A stretch of 43,995 nucleotides of DNA, taken from an uncultured Clostridia bacterium. GTDB lineage: Bacteria; Bacillota; Clostridia; TANB77; CAG-508. The position numbers were made by a program, and so were the translations under genes. The stretch covers positions 1-43,995 of the forward strand of contig CANRGE010000012.1 in NCBI GenBank assembly GCA_947630065.1. Reading direction: 5' to 3'. The notes beneath the pieces are model-generated. The model searched no databases, had not been told where the DNA came from, and worked only from the letters and a program-made list of their open reading frames with translations. Within the stretch, counting starts at the first letter, position 1. Every line of letters begins with the position of its first letter. Positions 36,529-43,995 of this stretch are shown here, one piece after another.

Positions 36529-37671
36529 CTACCTATACATTAGTCCGCTATTAGATATTTTTATTACTAAAGTTACACCTATAATTAGCATAATTGCTAC
36601 AGAAACTAACATAGCAAGTAATATTTTAAATGTACCTCCTATTTGTTCTAACAAATCAACTATTTTAGGCTCTGCTATTGGTTGACATACTGCGGATGTT
36701 ATATAATATGTCAGCATCAAAATTGATAGTTTAATAATAGGTACTATACATATTCCTATTATTACAATAACTCCAACAGTTCCTACTGCATTTTTTAAAA
36801 TATTACTACATCCTATTACTGTATCTACTGCATCTGATAAAATTTTTCCTACAACAGGTACAAAATTGGAAACAACTGCTTTTGTTGTTTTAGTTGTTAG
36901 TCCATCTACACTACTTGATAGTGTTCCTTCTAATGATACAACTCCAACAAATATTGTTAAAACTACACCTAATGCCCACACAACACTCTTTTTAAAATAT
37001 GTTGCCATTTTATCTATTTGACATTTGTCTGATACTTTAGAAATAATTCCAAATGTTGTTCCTATTAATATTAATGGTAATAATAATTTACTTATTATAT
37101 TTCCTATAAATGTTATTAAAAATAGTAGAATTGGTTGAATTACACTTGCAGATGTTATATTGCCTGTTGTTACCATTAATGTCATAAGTATTGGTAATAA
37201 ACTACAAGAAAAACCTACTAAATTTTCTATTGATGTTGTTACAAGCTTTGTAATTTCACTAAAATTATTCATTATTATTGTTACAATTAGTATATATTGT
37301 ACATAATATGCAATTTGAGAAATACTTTTGTTTTCGAGATTATCACTTATGCTTTTTATTAATGCATGTACTACAATTACTATTATTATGCTTACCATCG
37401 TTTTACTTGTTTTTACTATTTCTTTTCCAAATGCATTCATAATTTTACTAAATATATTTTTATTATCTACTTTTCCTTTAATTGCGTCAGAGAGTAAGCT
37501 ACCTACATCAAAATCTTCAAAACCCTCTTTTGTATAATCATTTGCTTCATCTATAAATTCTTTTATATTCAATTTTTCTGACTGTTCTTTTAATATTTCA
37601 TCTTCTGTTGCAAATGTTGGTATTGGTATACTAATTATAATTATTAACATTATAATTATCTTTTTTATCAT
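36529..37671 (-). CDS. spoIIIAE: Stage III sporulation protein AE
   Basis: The polytopic protein of 380 residues has a signal peptide and about seven helices. Family text includes LIKSISDNLENKSISQIAYY, GFSCSLLPILMTLMVTTGNI, ASVIQPILLFLITFIGN and NFVPVVGKILSDAVDTVIGC. It is a core membrane component of the mother-cell channel complex. Its stop touches the AF start. Expression in the mother cell is expected under sigma-E, but I could not find a convincing sigma-E promoter by eye. Confidence 0.95.
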   Translation of the reverse strand: MIKKIIIMLIIIISIPIPTFATEDEILKEQSEKLNIKEFIDEANDYTKEGFEDFDVGSLLSDAIKGKVDNKNIFSKIMNAFGKEIVKTSKTMVSIIIVIVVHALIKSISDNLENKSISQIAYYVQYILIVTIIMNNFSEITKLVTTSIENLVGFSCSLLPILMTLMVTTGNITSASVIQPILLFLITFIGNIISKLLLPLILIGTTFGIISKVSDKCQIDKMATYFKKSVVWALGVVLTIFVGVVSLEGTLSSSVDGLTTKTTKAVVSNFVPVVGKILSDAVDTVIGCSNILKNAVGTVGVIVIIGICIVPIIKLSILMLTYYITSAVCQPIAEPKIVDLLEQIGGTFKILLAMLVSVAIMLIIGVTLVIKISNSGLMYR

Positions 37672-37689
37672 CGTTTTCTCCTATGTATT

Positions 37690-38076
37690 TTATGGAAGTA
37701 TTTTCATTACTGTTTCTAATAAACTAGATATTATTGGTATTGAAATAGCAATTATTGTAATTTTCCCAGCTATGTCTACCTTACTTGCAATAGCTGCTTC
37801 TCCTGAGTCTTTACATATACTTACACCAAATTCTGTTAAAAATGCTATTCCTGTTATTTTCAATAATATTTTTAGAAATTCTCCATTTATTCCTGTTTTT
37901 TCATATATGCTATTTAACAAATTTACCACTACTTCCAGTTGTGTAAAGCATAGACTTAATATTAAAATCCCTGATATAATTGACACATATATAGCAAATT
38001 CTGGCTTATATTGTTTTAATATTATAATTAATATTACACTTATAAATGCTATTCCAATAATTTTAACTAGTTCCAT
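37690..38076 (-). CDS. spoIIIAD: Stage III sporulation protein AD
   Basis: A 128-residue membrane protein with four helices. FLKILLKITGIAFLTEFGVS and CKDSGEAAIASKVDIAGKIT are the hallmark sequence of SpoIIIAD. ATG 38076 follows AAGGAATAAAAGTTTT. It follows AC by about 35 bp. Confidence 0.95.
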   Translation of the reverse strand: MELVKIIGIAFISVILIIILKQYKPEFAIYVSIISGILILSLCFTQLEVVVNLLNSIYEKTGINGEFLKILLKITGIAFLTEFGVSICKDSGEAAIASKVDIAGKITIIAISIPIISSLLETVMKILP

Positions 38077-38111
38077 AAAACTTTTATTCCTTCCATTCTG
38101 AATCTAGTAAT

Positions 38112-38306
38112 TTATAAATTAAATATAGTTCTTACTGTATCAAATAATGTACTTATTTCTTTAATAACCATTGTAAGAACTATTACTAATCCAGCTAGAG
38201 TTGTCATCATTGCTTGGTCTTCTCTTCCTGCTCTAACTAGCACTTGATGAAGCACTGCCACCAAAATTCCTATTGCAGCTATTTTAAAAAGTAAGTTTAT
38301 ATCCAT
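38112..38306 (-). CDS. spoIIIAC: Stage III sporulation protein AC
   Basis: A 64-residue two-helix protein: LLFKIAAIGILVAVLHQVLV, then RAGREDQAMMTTLAGLVIVL, the diagnostic AGREDQAMM motif. ATG 38306 follows AGGAGGAATTT. If spoIIIAB is read conventionally, the two genes overlap by 23 bp; with the +1 shift spoIIIAB stops at 38319, just before this ribosome site. Confidence 0.95.
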   Translation of the reverse strand: MDINLLFKIAAIGILVAVLHQVLVRAGREDQAMMTTLAGLVIVLTMVIKEISTLFDTVRTIFNL

Positions 38307-38318
38307 AAATTCCTCCTA

Positions 38319-38832
38319 CTATGCTAATATAATAACAATTGCTAATCCTGAAATTAACCCGTAATGTTCTATACATCTTTTCGTTTCTTATACAATCCTC
38401 TTCTGCTTTTTTTATTTGTTCATCTAAAAATGTATTAGTTAATTTTATTTGGCTTACTTGTCCCTCTATAGATGTTTTTCCCAACATTTTTCCTAATTCT
38501 TTAGCCACTTCTATATCTTCTTTATTTAAATTCGTATATACCTCATCTAAGGCTTCATTCCATGCCGTTCCCGCACTAATATTTTTCATTTTTATACTTG
38601 CTACTTTAAATACGTTTGAAATATTTTCTGTTACATTTCTTGATATTTCATTAAATATTTCTGGTACTGGTTCATATGTGTATTTTATTTTTGTTTCAAA
38701 TATATTTATTCCTTTTTTTAATTCTTTCAAGTCTTTTACTCTATTTTTGTATTTACATGATAGTAAAATACCTAAAAGTGCAAAAGCTAATGCTATAGCC
38801 ATTAGCATAATTCCTTTTATTAGAATTATCAT
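38319..38832 (-). CDS. spoIIIAB: Stage III sporulation protein AB, +1 shift at CGG
   Basis: The protein has an N-terminal helix (IKGIMLMAIALAFALLGILL), a long helical middle (KELKKGINIFETKIKYTYEP) and EEDCIRNEKMYRTL. The next codon is CGG (38359-38361). Read conventionally, the end becomes RVNFRISNCYYISIVGG..., hydrophilic and unlike the family, and overlaps spoIIIAC. Skipping the C gives GLISGLAIVIILA and a stop at 38319-38321: the expected C-terminal membrane helix (family: YRSLGVL-GL...). The result is 170 residues, the normal length, and 514 bp equals 3n+1. Loss of this helix should impair sporulation, so either the shift happens in the cell or the base is an error. Confidence 0.9.
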
Positions 38833-38884
38833 AATCCCTCCATATTTTTTGCTCTATATTATATATATTCGGCTTGTACACATT

Positions 38885-39835
38885 TTATGCTAATATATAT
38901 TCTGAATTTACTTTATTTAATACATAAACTTTTTCAACTTCTCCTTTATTTTTCTTATCTAAAAATATTAATCTTTCAAACAGATGTAGTTCTAAAAGTT
39001 TTTTTATTGTTGGGTTCAAGCCCAAATCTTCTATATTACTTCCATGTGCTGTAAAAATTCCTTTTATTCCACAACATATTGCATAATTTATTGCATCTAC
39101 ATCAAATTGTCCACCAATTTCATCAGCAACTATTACTTGTGGTGCCATTGAACGAATCATCATTTTCATTCCTATTGCTTTTGGAATATGTGCTAAAACA
39201 TCAGTTCTAAGTCCTACTTCATTTTGAGCTATTCCTTTATACATAGCTGCTATTTCTCCTCTTTCGTCTACTAATCCTACTGTAATTCCTTTAAAATTAA
39301 TTTGTTCCATTCCAGAACTTAATTTTCTAACTAAATCTTTTAATATTGTAGTTTTTCCAGCTCCTGGTGGAGAAACTATTAAAGTATTGTAAATACTATT
39401 TTCTTCTATATTTAATATGTATTTTAGTAATCTATTACTTGCACCAACTATTTGTTTTGCAATTCTAAAATTTAGGCTAGATATGTAATTTATGTTAGTA
39501 ATTTTTCCATCTACTAATACAACACTTCCAGTAATTCCAACTCTATGTCCGCCTTTTAATGTAATATATCCTGAACAAATTTGATTTTGATAAGAATATA
39601 TAGAATTATCACAAATTGTTTGTACTGTTTCTAGTGTTTCCTCACTTGTAACAACTACATCTTCTAAAACAATTTCTTTATTCATAAACTTTAATATTAC
39701 TGGTTTAGATGTTCTTATTCTAATTTCTTCTAACATTCCTCTTTCTTCACTGCTTTCTATTTGTTGCATTCTTTTACTAATAGAATTAGCAATTCTTCTA
39801 GGAAAATATGATAATATTTCATTTAAATTTGACAT
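38885..39835 (-). CDS. spoIIIAA: Stage III sporulation protein AA (secretion ATPase)
   Basis: A 316-residue ATPase related to type II/IV secretion motors. It has Walker A PPGAGKTT (about residues 156-163), the Walker-B-type region VDERGEIAAMYKG, DVLAHIPKAIGMKMMIRSMA, and PQVIVADEIGGQFDVDAI. It powers the mother-cell channel complex. ATG 39835 follows AAAGGAAAG. First gene of the operon; the 52-bp gap to AB holds AB's ribosome site. Confidence 0.97.
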   Translation of the reverse strand: MSNLNEILSYFPRRIANSISKRMQQIESSEERGMLEEIRIRTSKPVILKFMNKEIVLEDVVVTSEETLETVQTICDNSIYSYQNQICSGYITLKGGHRVGITGSVVLVDGKITNINYISSLNFRIAKQIVGASNRLLKYILNIEENSIYNTLIVSPPGAGKTTILKDLVRKLSSGMEQINFKGITVGLVDERGEIAAMYKGIAQNEVGLRTDVLAHIPKAIGMKMMIRSMAPQVIVADEIGGQFDVDAINYAICCGIKGIFTAHGSNIEDLGLNPTIKKLLELHLFERLIFLDKKNKGEVEKVYVLNKVNSEYILA

Positions 39836-39890
39836 GATTATTTCTTTCCTTTCCTAATACGCATAACTTCCCCTAATATATATATTCATT

Positions 39891-39942
39891 TAAATACAAA
39901 AATAGAACCAAAACTTATTGTTTTGGTTCTATTTTTGTATTT
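39891..39942 (-). terminator. Terminator of yebC
   Basis: AGAACCAAAAC / GTTTTGGTTCT around a 5-nt loop, followed by ATTTTTGTATTT, directly after the yebC stop. The T-rich arm on the other strand may also make it bidirectional. Confidence 0.85.
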
Positions 39943-39945
39943 AAG

Positions 39946-40671
39946 CTATTCATCCCAATTATGATATACATTCATTACATCATCTAAATCTTCTAGCATA
40001 TCAATTAGTCTTTGCATTTTCTCTGCACCTTTTTCATCTAATTGTATATATGTACTTGGTACCATTTGAATTTCTGCTTCTAAAAAAGTTAGACCTTGAG
40101 ATTCTAGTTTTTCTCTAATACTTGAAAAATCTTCTGGTGAAGTTGTTATTTCATAACATTCTTCTTCACTTGAAAAATCTTCTGCTCCACTATCTAATGC
40201 TAACATCATCATATCATCTTCTGTTAAATTTGTTGAGGCTCTTTCTATTACTATAATTCCTTTTCTTTCAAATAAGTATGATACACATCCTGATGTTCCT
40301 AAATTTCCACCACATTTGTCAAATGCATGTCTTACATCTGCTGCTGTTCTATTTTTATTATCTGTATTTGCTTCTACTATTAATGCAACTCCATTGGGCC
40401 CATATCCTTCATATGTTATTTCTTCATAGTTTTCTGCATTTCCTGCTCCTGATGCTTTTTTTATAGCATTGTTTATTGTATCATTTGGCATATTTGCAGC
40501 TTTACATTTTGCTATAACATCTTTTAATTTAGAATTTCCAGCAGGATCTGGTCCTCCTTGTTTTACTGCTATTAATAATTCTCTTCCTAATTTTGTAAAT
40601 ACTTTTCCTCTTGCAGCATCTGCCTTTCCCTTTTTAGCTTGAATATTATGCCATTTACTATGTCCTGACAT
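39946..40671 (-). CDS. yebC: YebC/PmpR-family protein
   Basis: The 241-residue protein begins [20 protein letters not shown], the invariant YebC opening, followed by [37 protein letters not shown] and [16 protein letters not shown]. YebC proteins bind DNA and were also linked to translation of difficult motifs such as polyproline. ATG 40671 follows AAGGAGGAATTAACC. It is monocistronic, with a terminator directly behind it. Its possible role in rescuing stalled ribosomes is of interest given the frameshift sites in this window, but that link is speculation. Confidence 0.97.
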   Translation of the reverse strand: MSGHSKWHNIQAKKGKADAARGKVFTKLGRELLIAVKQGGPDPAGNSKLKDVIAKCKAANMPNDTINNAIKKASGAGNAENYEEITYEGYGPNGVALIVEANTDNKNRTAADVRHAFDKCGGNLGTSGCVSYLFERKGIIVIERASTNLTEDDMMMLALDSGAEDFSSEEECYEITTSPEDFSSIREKLESQGLTFLEAEIQMVPSTYIQLDEKGAEKMQRLIDMLEDLDDVMNVYHNWDE

Positions 40672-40712
40672 GGTTAATTCCTCCTTTTATTTTTTATTAT
40701 ACATTCTACGTC

Positions 40713-40769
40713 TTTTTTTATATAATAGGAAAGTTCTACTTTCCTATTATATAAAAAAATAACATTGCA
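40713..40769. repeat. Palindromic interspersed repeat, copy C (inverted)
   Basis: Reverse complement of the blocks at 1024 and 19096, with the flanking TGCAATGTTATT included. It lies in the upstream region of yebC. Confidence 0.8.
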
Positions 40770-40827
40770 TTTTACTAAACTATTTTATCATATCTATTAA
40801 AGTTTGTGTAGTATTTATCTAAAATTA

Positions 40828-42117
40828 TTATCTTGAAAAATCTCTTTCATTGTCTTCCCATACATCATATAATCGTATGGTTTTTATTCCATCCAGACTT
40901 TTTCCTAAAACTACTGCTTTCGTATTAATATGTTCTAATCTTATTTTTTCTTCTACTTCTTCTAAAGCATTACTTTGTTCTTCTATTGTTCCACTATTAT
41001 TTATTAAATTTAAAATCATATCTCTAGTTTCTGCGTTCTTTATACTCTTTCTTAAATATACAATGCAATCTTCAATATCATTATTTATTTTTGAATATCT
41101 TTCACAAACTTCTTTAGCTTTATTATATTCTTTTCTTTGTATAAGATTTTCTATCACTGTTTTTAATATGCTTTCTAAGTTAATTTCTAAAATATCTTGC
41201 ATTTTTTGTATAGTTAATTGTGGATTTTTTATTATGTATTTATCTGGTTCATTCTCGATTTTTCTTTGTATTTCATATGCAATTTGACTTTTTTTATCTG
41301 TTTGTGCAAAATTAGAATTGTTTTTAGAAGAATTTTCAATCCTTATTTTATTTTCTTCTTCTACTATTTTTTTTGCATTTTCTGTATCAATTTCTTCATT
41401 TAATAATTCAAATGTTAATTTTTCAATATTTTCTGATTCCGCATTAGTTTTATTATTATTATTTTTTTTATTTTGTTGCTTAATAAAAAATATTTTATAA
41501 CTTATTTTTTCTTTTAATGTTTTTACATACATGCTGTTACTATTTGCAAGTAAATCCATTTGTTTCTTTATTTCATTTAATTCTTCTATATCATTAGATG
41601 ATTGTATAACTTTACTTATACCCTGAAGCCATTTGATTGTAATTATCTCTTTACATGATTGTAATTTTTTTCCTTCCCCCATTTTTAATTTTTTATTTTG
41701 TTTTATAAAATCTAATATTTCGAGCATGTTTTTACATTGTTCTATAGATAAATTACATTTATTTAATTCATTAATATTTTTTGAAATAATGTCAATATCC
41801 ATTTTTGCATTTTTTATATCTAATATAATATTTTTTACTTGTTCAGTAGATAAAGCTGTATCTTCTTGTTTTTTCTTATTTTTTGCTTCTTTATTTTCAT
41901 AAAGTAATTCATTATATTTTCTTCTTATTTTTTCAACTTTTAAATAATTTTTCTTAATATTACCTTGTAATATTTTTAATCTATCTCTATTTTGCATTTC
42001 CTGTTTTAATTTTATAAGTTCTTGCATTGGTATACTTAATTCAGTTGAGATTAATTTTAAATCGAAACCTTTTTTTATAACTTCTTCTATTTGGCTTATT
42101 TCATAATATTCTATCAT
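40828..42117 (-). CDS. Coiled-coil hypothetical protein, 429 aa
   Basis: I do not recognise a family. The N-terminus (MIEYYEISQIEEVIKKGFDL, LISTELSIPMQELIKLKQEM) looks like a small helix-turn-helix-type motif. The rest is lysine- and asparagine-rich with predicted coiled coils (about 45-75, 100-145, 255-275) and a C-terminal helical domain ending near LYDVWEDNERDFSR. There is no membrane segment or signal peptide. The first 30 residues resemble sigma-factor/HTH-like sequence used to sense position in an operon, but DNA binding is only a guess. ATG 42117 lies behind a weak site. Neighbours: yebC downstream, a repeat element upstream. Confidence 0.6.
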   Translation of the reverse strand: MIEYYEISQIEEVIKKGFDLKLISTELSIPMQELIKLKQEMQNRDRLKILQGNIKKNYLKVEKIRRKYNELLYENKEAKNKKKQEDTALSTEQVKNIILDIKNAKMDIDIISKNINELNKCNLSIEQCKNMLEILDFIKQNKKLKMGEGKKLQSCKEIITIKWLQGISKVIQSSNDIEELNEIKKQMDLLANSNSMYVKTLKEKISYKIFFIKQQNKKNNNNKTNAESENIEKLTFELLNEEIDTENAKKIVEEENKIRIENSSKNNSNFAQTDKKSQIAYEIQRKIENEPDKYIIKNPQLTIQKMQDILEINLESILKTVIENLIQRKEYNKAKEVCERYSKINNDIEDCIVYLRKSIKNAETRDMILNLINNSGTIEEQSNALEEVEEKIRLEHINTKAVVLGKSLDGIKTIRLYDVWEDNERDFSR

Positions 42118-42244
42118 TGTTCCACATCCTAATTAAATTTGTTTTATTTTATCATCTTAATATGATTTTTTCAATATTTTTCGTTCTAAATTATAAAATT
42201 AACAAATACCTCTAAGTTGCTTTATTAAAAAGTCAAAACTCTAG

Positions 42245-42383
42245 AATAATAAGATAAAAAATTCCGTTCTCCAAGGCGTTTTAGACAAATTGGTTTTAAA
42301 AAATATAGAGACACACTATTCTCAGCAAAAGCATTGTGGCGCTGTCGCTTCTCAGGGTCGAACTCGTTTTTTATCTTATTATT
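42245..42383. repeat. Structured two-copy element, copy 2
   Basis: The same body as 18763-18913 with different flanking arms: AATAATAAGATAAAAAA and its exact complement (17 bp). It stands between a terminator and the coiled-coil gene. Confidence 0.75.
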
Positions 42384-42415
42384 TCTATTGTTTTTAATCC
42401 TTTATCTATTAAAAG

Positions 42416-42449
42416 TTAAAGAGCTTTCAAATATTTGAAAGCTCTTTAA
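42416..42449. terminator. Palindromic terminator after the repeat protein
   Basis: A perfect 34-bp palindrome of TTAAAGAGCTTTCAAAT, 27 bp after the stop of the gene at 42476, followed by AACTTTTAAT on the minus strand. Confidence 0.7.
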
Positions 42450-42475
42450 GGTAGTTTACAAAATTTAATTATTAG

Positions 42476-43995
42476 CTATTTTAAACTTTTAAGTTCTTCC
42501 TCTGTAAGTAGAATCTCCTGTAAATCCCTTAAAAACTCATGTGCTGATATGCTCCTCCACTGCTCATCATATTTTTTTATGAAATTATTTAAAAATTTCA
42601 TAAACTGCATTCTAGCATTAATCATTTCGTTCTTAGGAATTTTTGTATTTTGCATAATTTGCATAAAGTTCATTACATTTTCTTTTTCGTCTTCTGTATA
42701 TATTATTTTTTGTGTAGCTATTGTACTTATCAATTCCATTGCTGTAGCTTTTTCCTTTGGAGCTAATTTATTAAGTCCCATAAATTGTAGCACAGCTATA
42801 GCTCTTTGCTCAATTGGTTTGGTTAAATCCAACTTACTCAAAAACTCTTCAAATTCAGGTATTTCCGGCATACATTGTAACCGTACACTTTTTCTTTGTA
42901 TCTCTTCACTTTTGTTTTCAGAAGGTATATCTGCTTCTATATTAGAATTAGATATCGGCTCGTGTGTATCTGTCTCCTCATTATTCTCCTTAGTAGAAGT
43001 ATTTTCTTGCTGTGAGTCATCAGAAATTTCTTGCTCATCTTTTGATTCTTCTTTTTTGGTTTCGCTAGAAGATTTTTCAAAGTCAAAATTCTTGTAGTCA
43101 GTTATTTTCTCTATAAATTTCATCATTGTTATAGGTTCTTCTGTATCGCCAAAGGATTTTTTAACCTTATAAGAGCAGTTATTTCTTAATGATTCCTTAT
43201 ATTCAATGCCTTCTTTTGCAAGTAATTCTATTAATTGAGCTCTTTTACATTCACCTACCGTACTCCTTATTCTAACTAATGCTACAAATAATGCTGTTTC
43301 TTTTTTACCTAATTCCATCCAGTGTGCAATTTTGCTTATAAATTCATCATATGAATTTACTTCTCCCGCAATTTTTTCTAAGCACTCTTTATAGCTCTTT
43401 TTGACAATTGGGTTGTCTGTAGCTAAGTTTCTAAATTTTAGCAGTTCTTTTATAAAGTCCTTCATTGTTACAGGTTCTGTAGAATTTTCAAACTTTTCCT
43501 TAATTTTAGTAGCACAGTGTCGTATATTAGGTTCATTATATTTCAACCCCTCTTTTGCAAATAGTTCTATTAATTCAGTTTTTGAACACCTGCCCATTGT
43601 ACTCCTTATTTTTACTAATGTAACAAATAAGGAGCCTTGGGTCTTGCTTAATTTCAGCCACTTTGCAACCTCGTTTAGAAATTCATCATATGAATTTACT
43701 TCTCCTGCAATTCTTTGTAAGCCTACTTTGTAGCTTTCGTCTTCAGATGCATTTGCGTACACGGCTTCTGACTTAGATTCTGCCATTTTAATTTCTTCTG
43801 CCTCGGAGCTTACTTCTTCTGTTTCAACCTCTTTGACTTCTTCTGTCTCAGAGCTTACTTCTTCAGTCTCAGCCTCTTTGACTTCTTCTGTCTCGGAGCT
43901 TACTTCTTCAGTCTCAGCCTCTTTGACTTCTTCTTTCTCGGAGCTTACTTCTTCAGTCTCAGCCTCTTTAGCTTCTTCTGCCTCGGAGCTTACTT
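42476..43995 (-). CDS. Acidic repeat protein, 5' end beyond window
   Basis: The frame is open to the window edge, so the gene starts outside; ATG 43786 is internal. From the edge it encodes tandem 15-residue acidic repeats (EEVSSETEEVKEAET). Two tandem modules of about 105 residues follow, each with RIAGEVNSYDEF or KIAGEVNSYDEF, then LFVTLVKIRSTMG or LFVALVRIRSTVG and TEPVTMKDFIKE or EEPITMMKFIEK. An acidic linker and a helical C-terminal domain (PIEQRAIAVLQFMGLNKLAP) complete it. I do not recognise the family. It contains the one in-frame CGG (42881-42883, Val-CGG-Leu) in the window that seems to be read without a shift. Codon use is slightly richer in G+C than its neighbours. Confidence 0.7.
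   Translation of the reverse strand, partial: VSSEAEEAKEAETEEVSSEKEEVKEAETEEVSSETEEVKEAETEEVSSETEEVKEVETEEVSSEAEEIKMAESKSEAVYANASEDESYKVGLQRIAGEVNSYDEFLNEVAKWLKLSKTQGSLFVTLVKIRSTMGRCSKTELIELFAKEGLKYNEPNIRHCATKIKEKFENSTEPVTMKDFIKELLKFRNLATDNPIVKKSYKECLEKIAGEVNSYDEFISKIAHWMELGKKETALFVALVRIRSTVGECKRAQLIELLAKEGIEYKESLRNNCSYKVKKSFGDTEEPITMMKFIEKITDYKNFDFEKSSSETKKEESKDEQEISDDSQQENTSTKENNEETDTHEPISNSNIEADIPSENKSEEIQRKSVRLQCMPEIPEFEEFLSKLDLTKPIEQRAIAVLQFMGLNKLAPKEKATAMELISTIATQKIIYTEDEKENVMNFMQIMQNTKIPKNEMINARMQFMKFLNNFIKKYDEQWRSISAHEFLRDLQEILLTEEELKSLK
43797..43995 (-). repeat. 45-bp tandem coding repeats
   Basis: About four and a half units coding EEVSSE(T/K/A)EEVKEAET, differing by a few bases. 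They continue past the edge, so repeat number is unknown and probably variable. Confidence 0.85.

Noticed and set aside
38284..38332. Natural 23-bp overlap of spoIIIAB with spoIIIAC
   Set aside because: The overlapping tail is unlike the family, and the shifted frame gives the expected hydrophobic end and a stop before the spoIIIAC ribosome site.
39836..39890. Sigma-E promoter of the spoIIIA operon
   Set aside because: A GAATATA-like -35 is visible, but I could not place a matching CATANNNT -10 at correct spacing. I do not report it.

Overview
The window comes from a very AT-rich, endospore-forming member of the Firmicutes, most likely an uncultured Clostridia lineage. The evidence is a complete spoIIIAA-AH operon, strong AGGAGG-type ribosome binding sites, AGA/CGT arginine usage and almost no G+C-rich codons. 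Nearly every gene lies on the minus strand, so the layout below reads from high to low coordinates.

Layout. 43995-40828: an acidic repeat protein that runs off the window edge, a repeat element and a coiled-coil hypothetical. 40671-39946: YebC. 39835-34686: spoIIIAA-AH. 34535-33080 (approximate): an IS110-family insertion with a possible bridge-RNA leader. 32835-29045: priA-def-fmt. 29040-19197: five tandem glycine-rich surface-protein paralogs; each has its own sigma-A-type promoter, and four have a short Thr-His leader ORF and a hairpin. 18656-13936: two fused ABC ATPase/FtsX-type permeases. 13765-11768: a small anchored protein, a sortase and a membrane protein. 11698-11492 and 3087-2509: the two halves of a PdaB-like polysaccharide deacetylase. 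They are separated by an 8.4-kb element (3085-11503) that carries a large serine recombinase and small enzyme genes. 2466-326: a conserved hypothetical, an SSB-like protein, two small proteins and tRNA-Thr(CGT).

Main discovery. The five glycine-rich paralogs and spoIIIAB look frameshifted, but the interruptions obey one rule. Whenever an in-frame CGG codon is met, skipping its C (+1) and reading the following GGN as glycine restores the frame. I count 18 such sites by eye (3, 3, 1, 6 and 4 in the paralogs, 1 in spoIIIAB). Applying the rule gives five full-length proteins with a shared C-terminus, a canonical 170-residue SpoIIIAB with its last membrane helix, and in one paralog a hidden prepilin-like N-terminal helix. 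Gene lengths modulo 3 agree with the site counts in all six genes. Elsewhere in the window I found only one in-frame CGG (42881-42883), which appears to be read normally. This points to programmed or suppressed +1 frameshifting at CGG, perhaps quadruplet decoding of CGGN as glycine. A systematic sequence error is the main alternative.

Second discovery. The serine-recombinase element splits the pdaB-like gene exactly at a 9-bp direct repeat, and excision would restore a 259-codon ORF. This resembles the sporulation-controlled intervening elements known from sigK and other spore genes.
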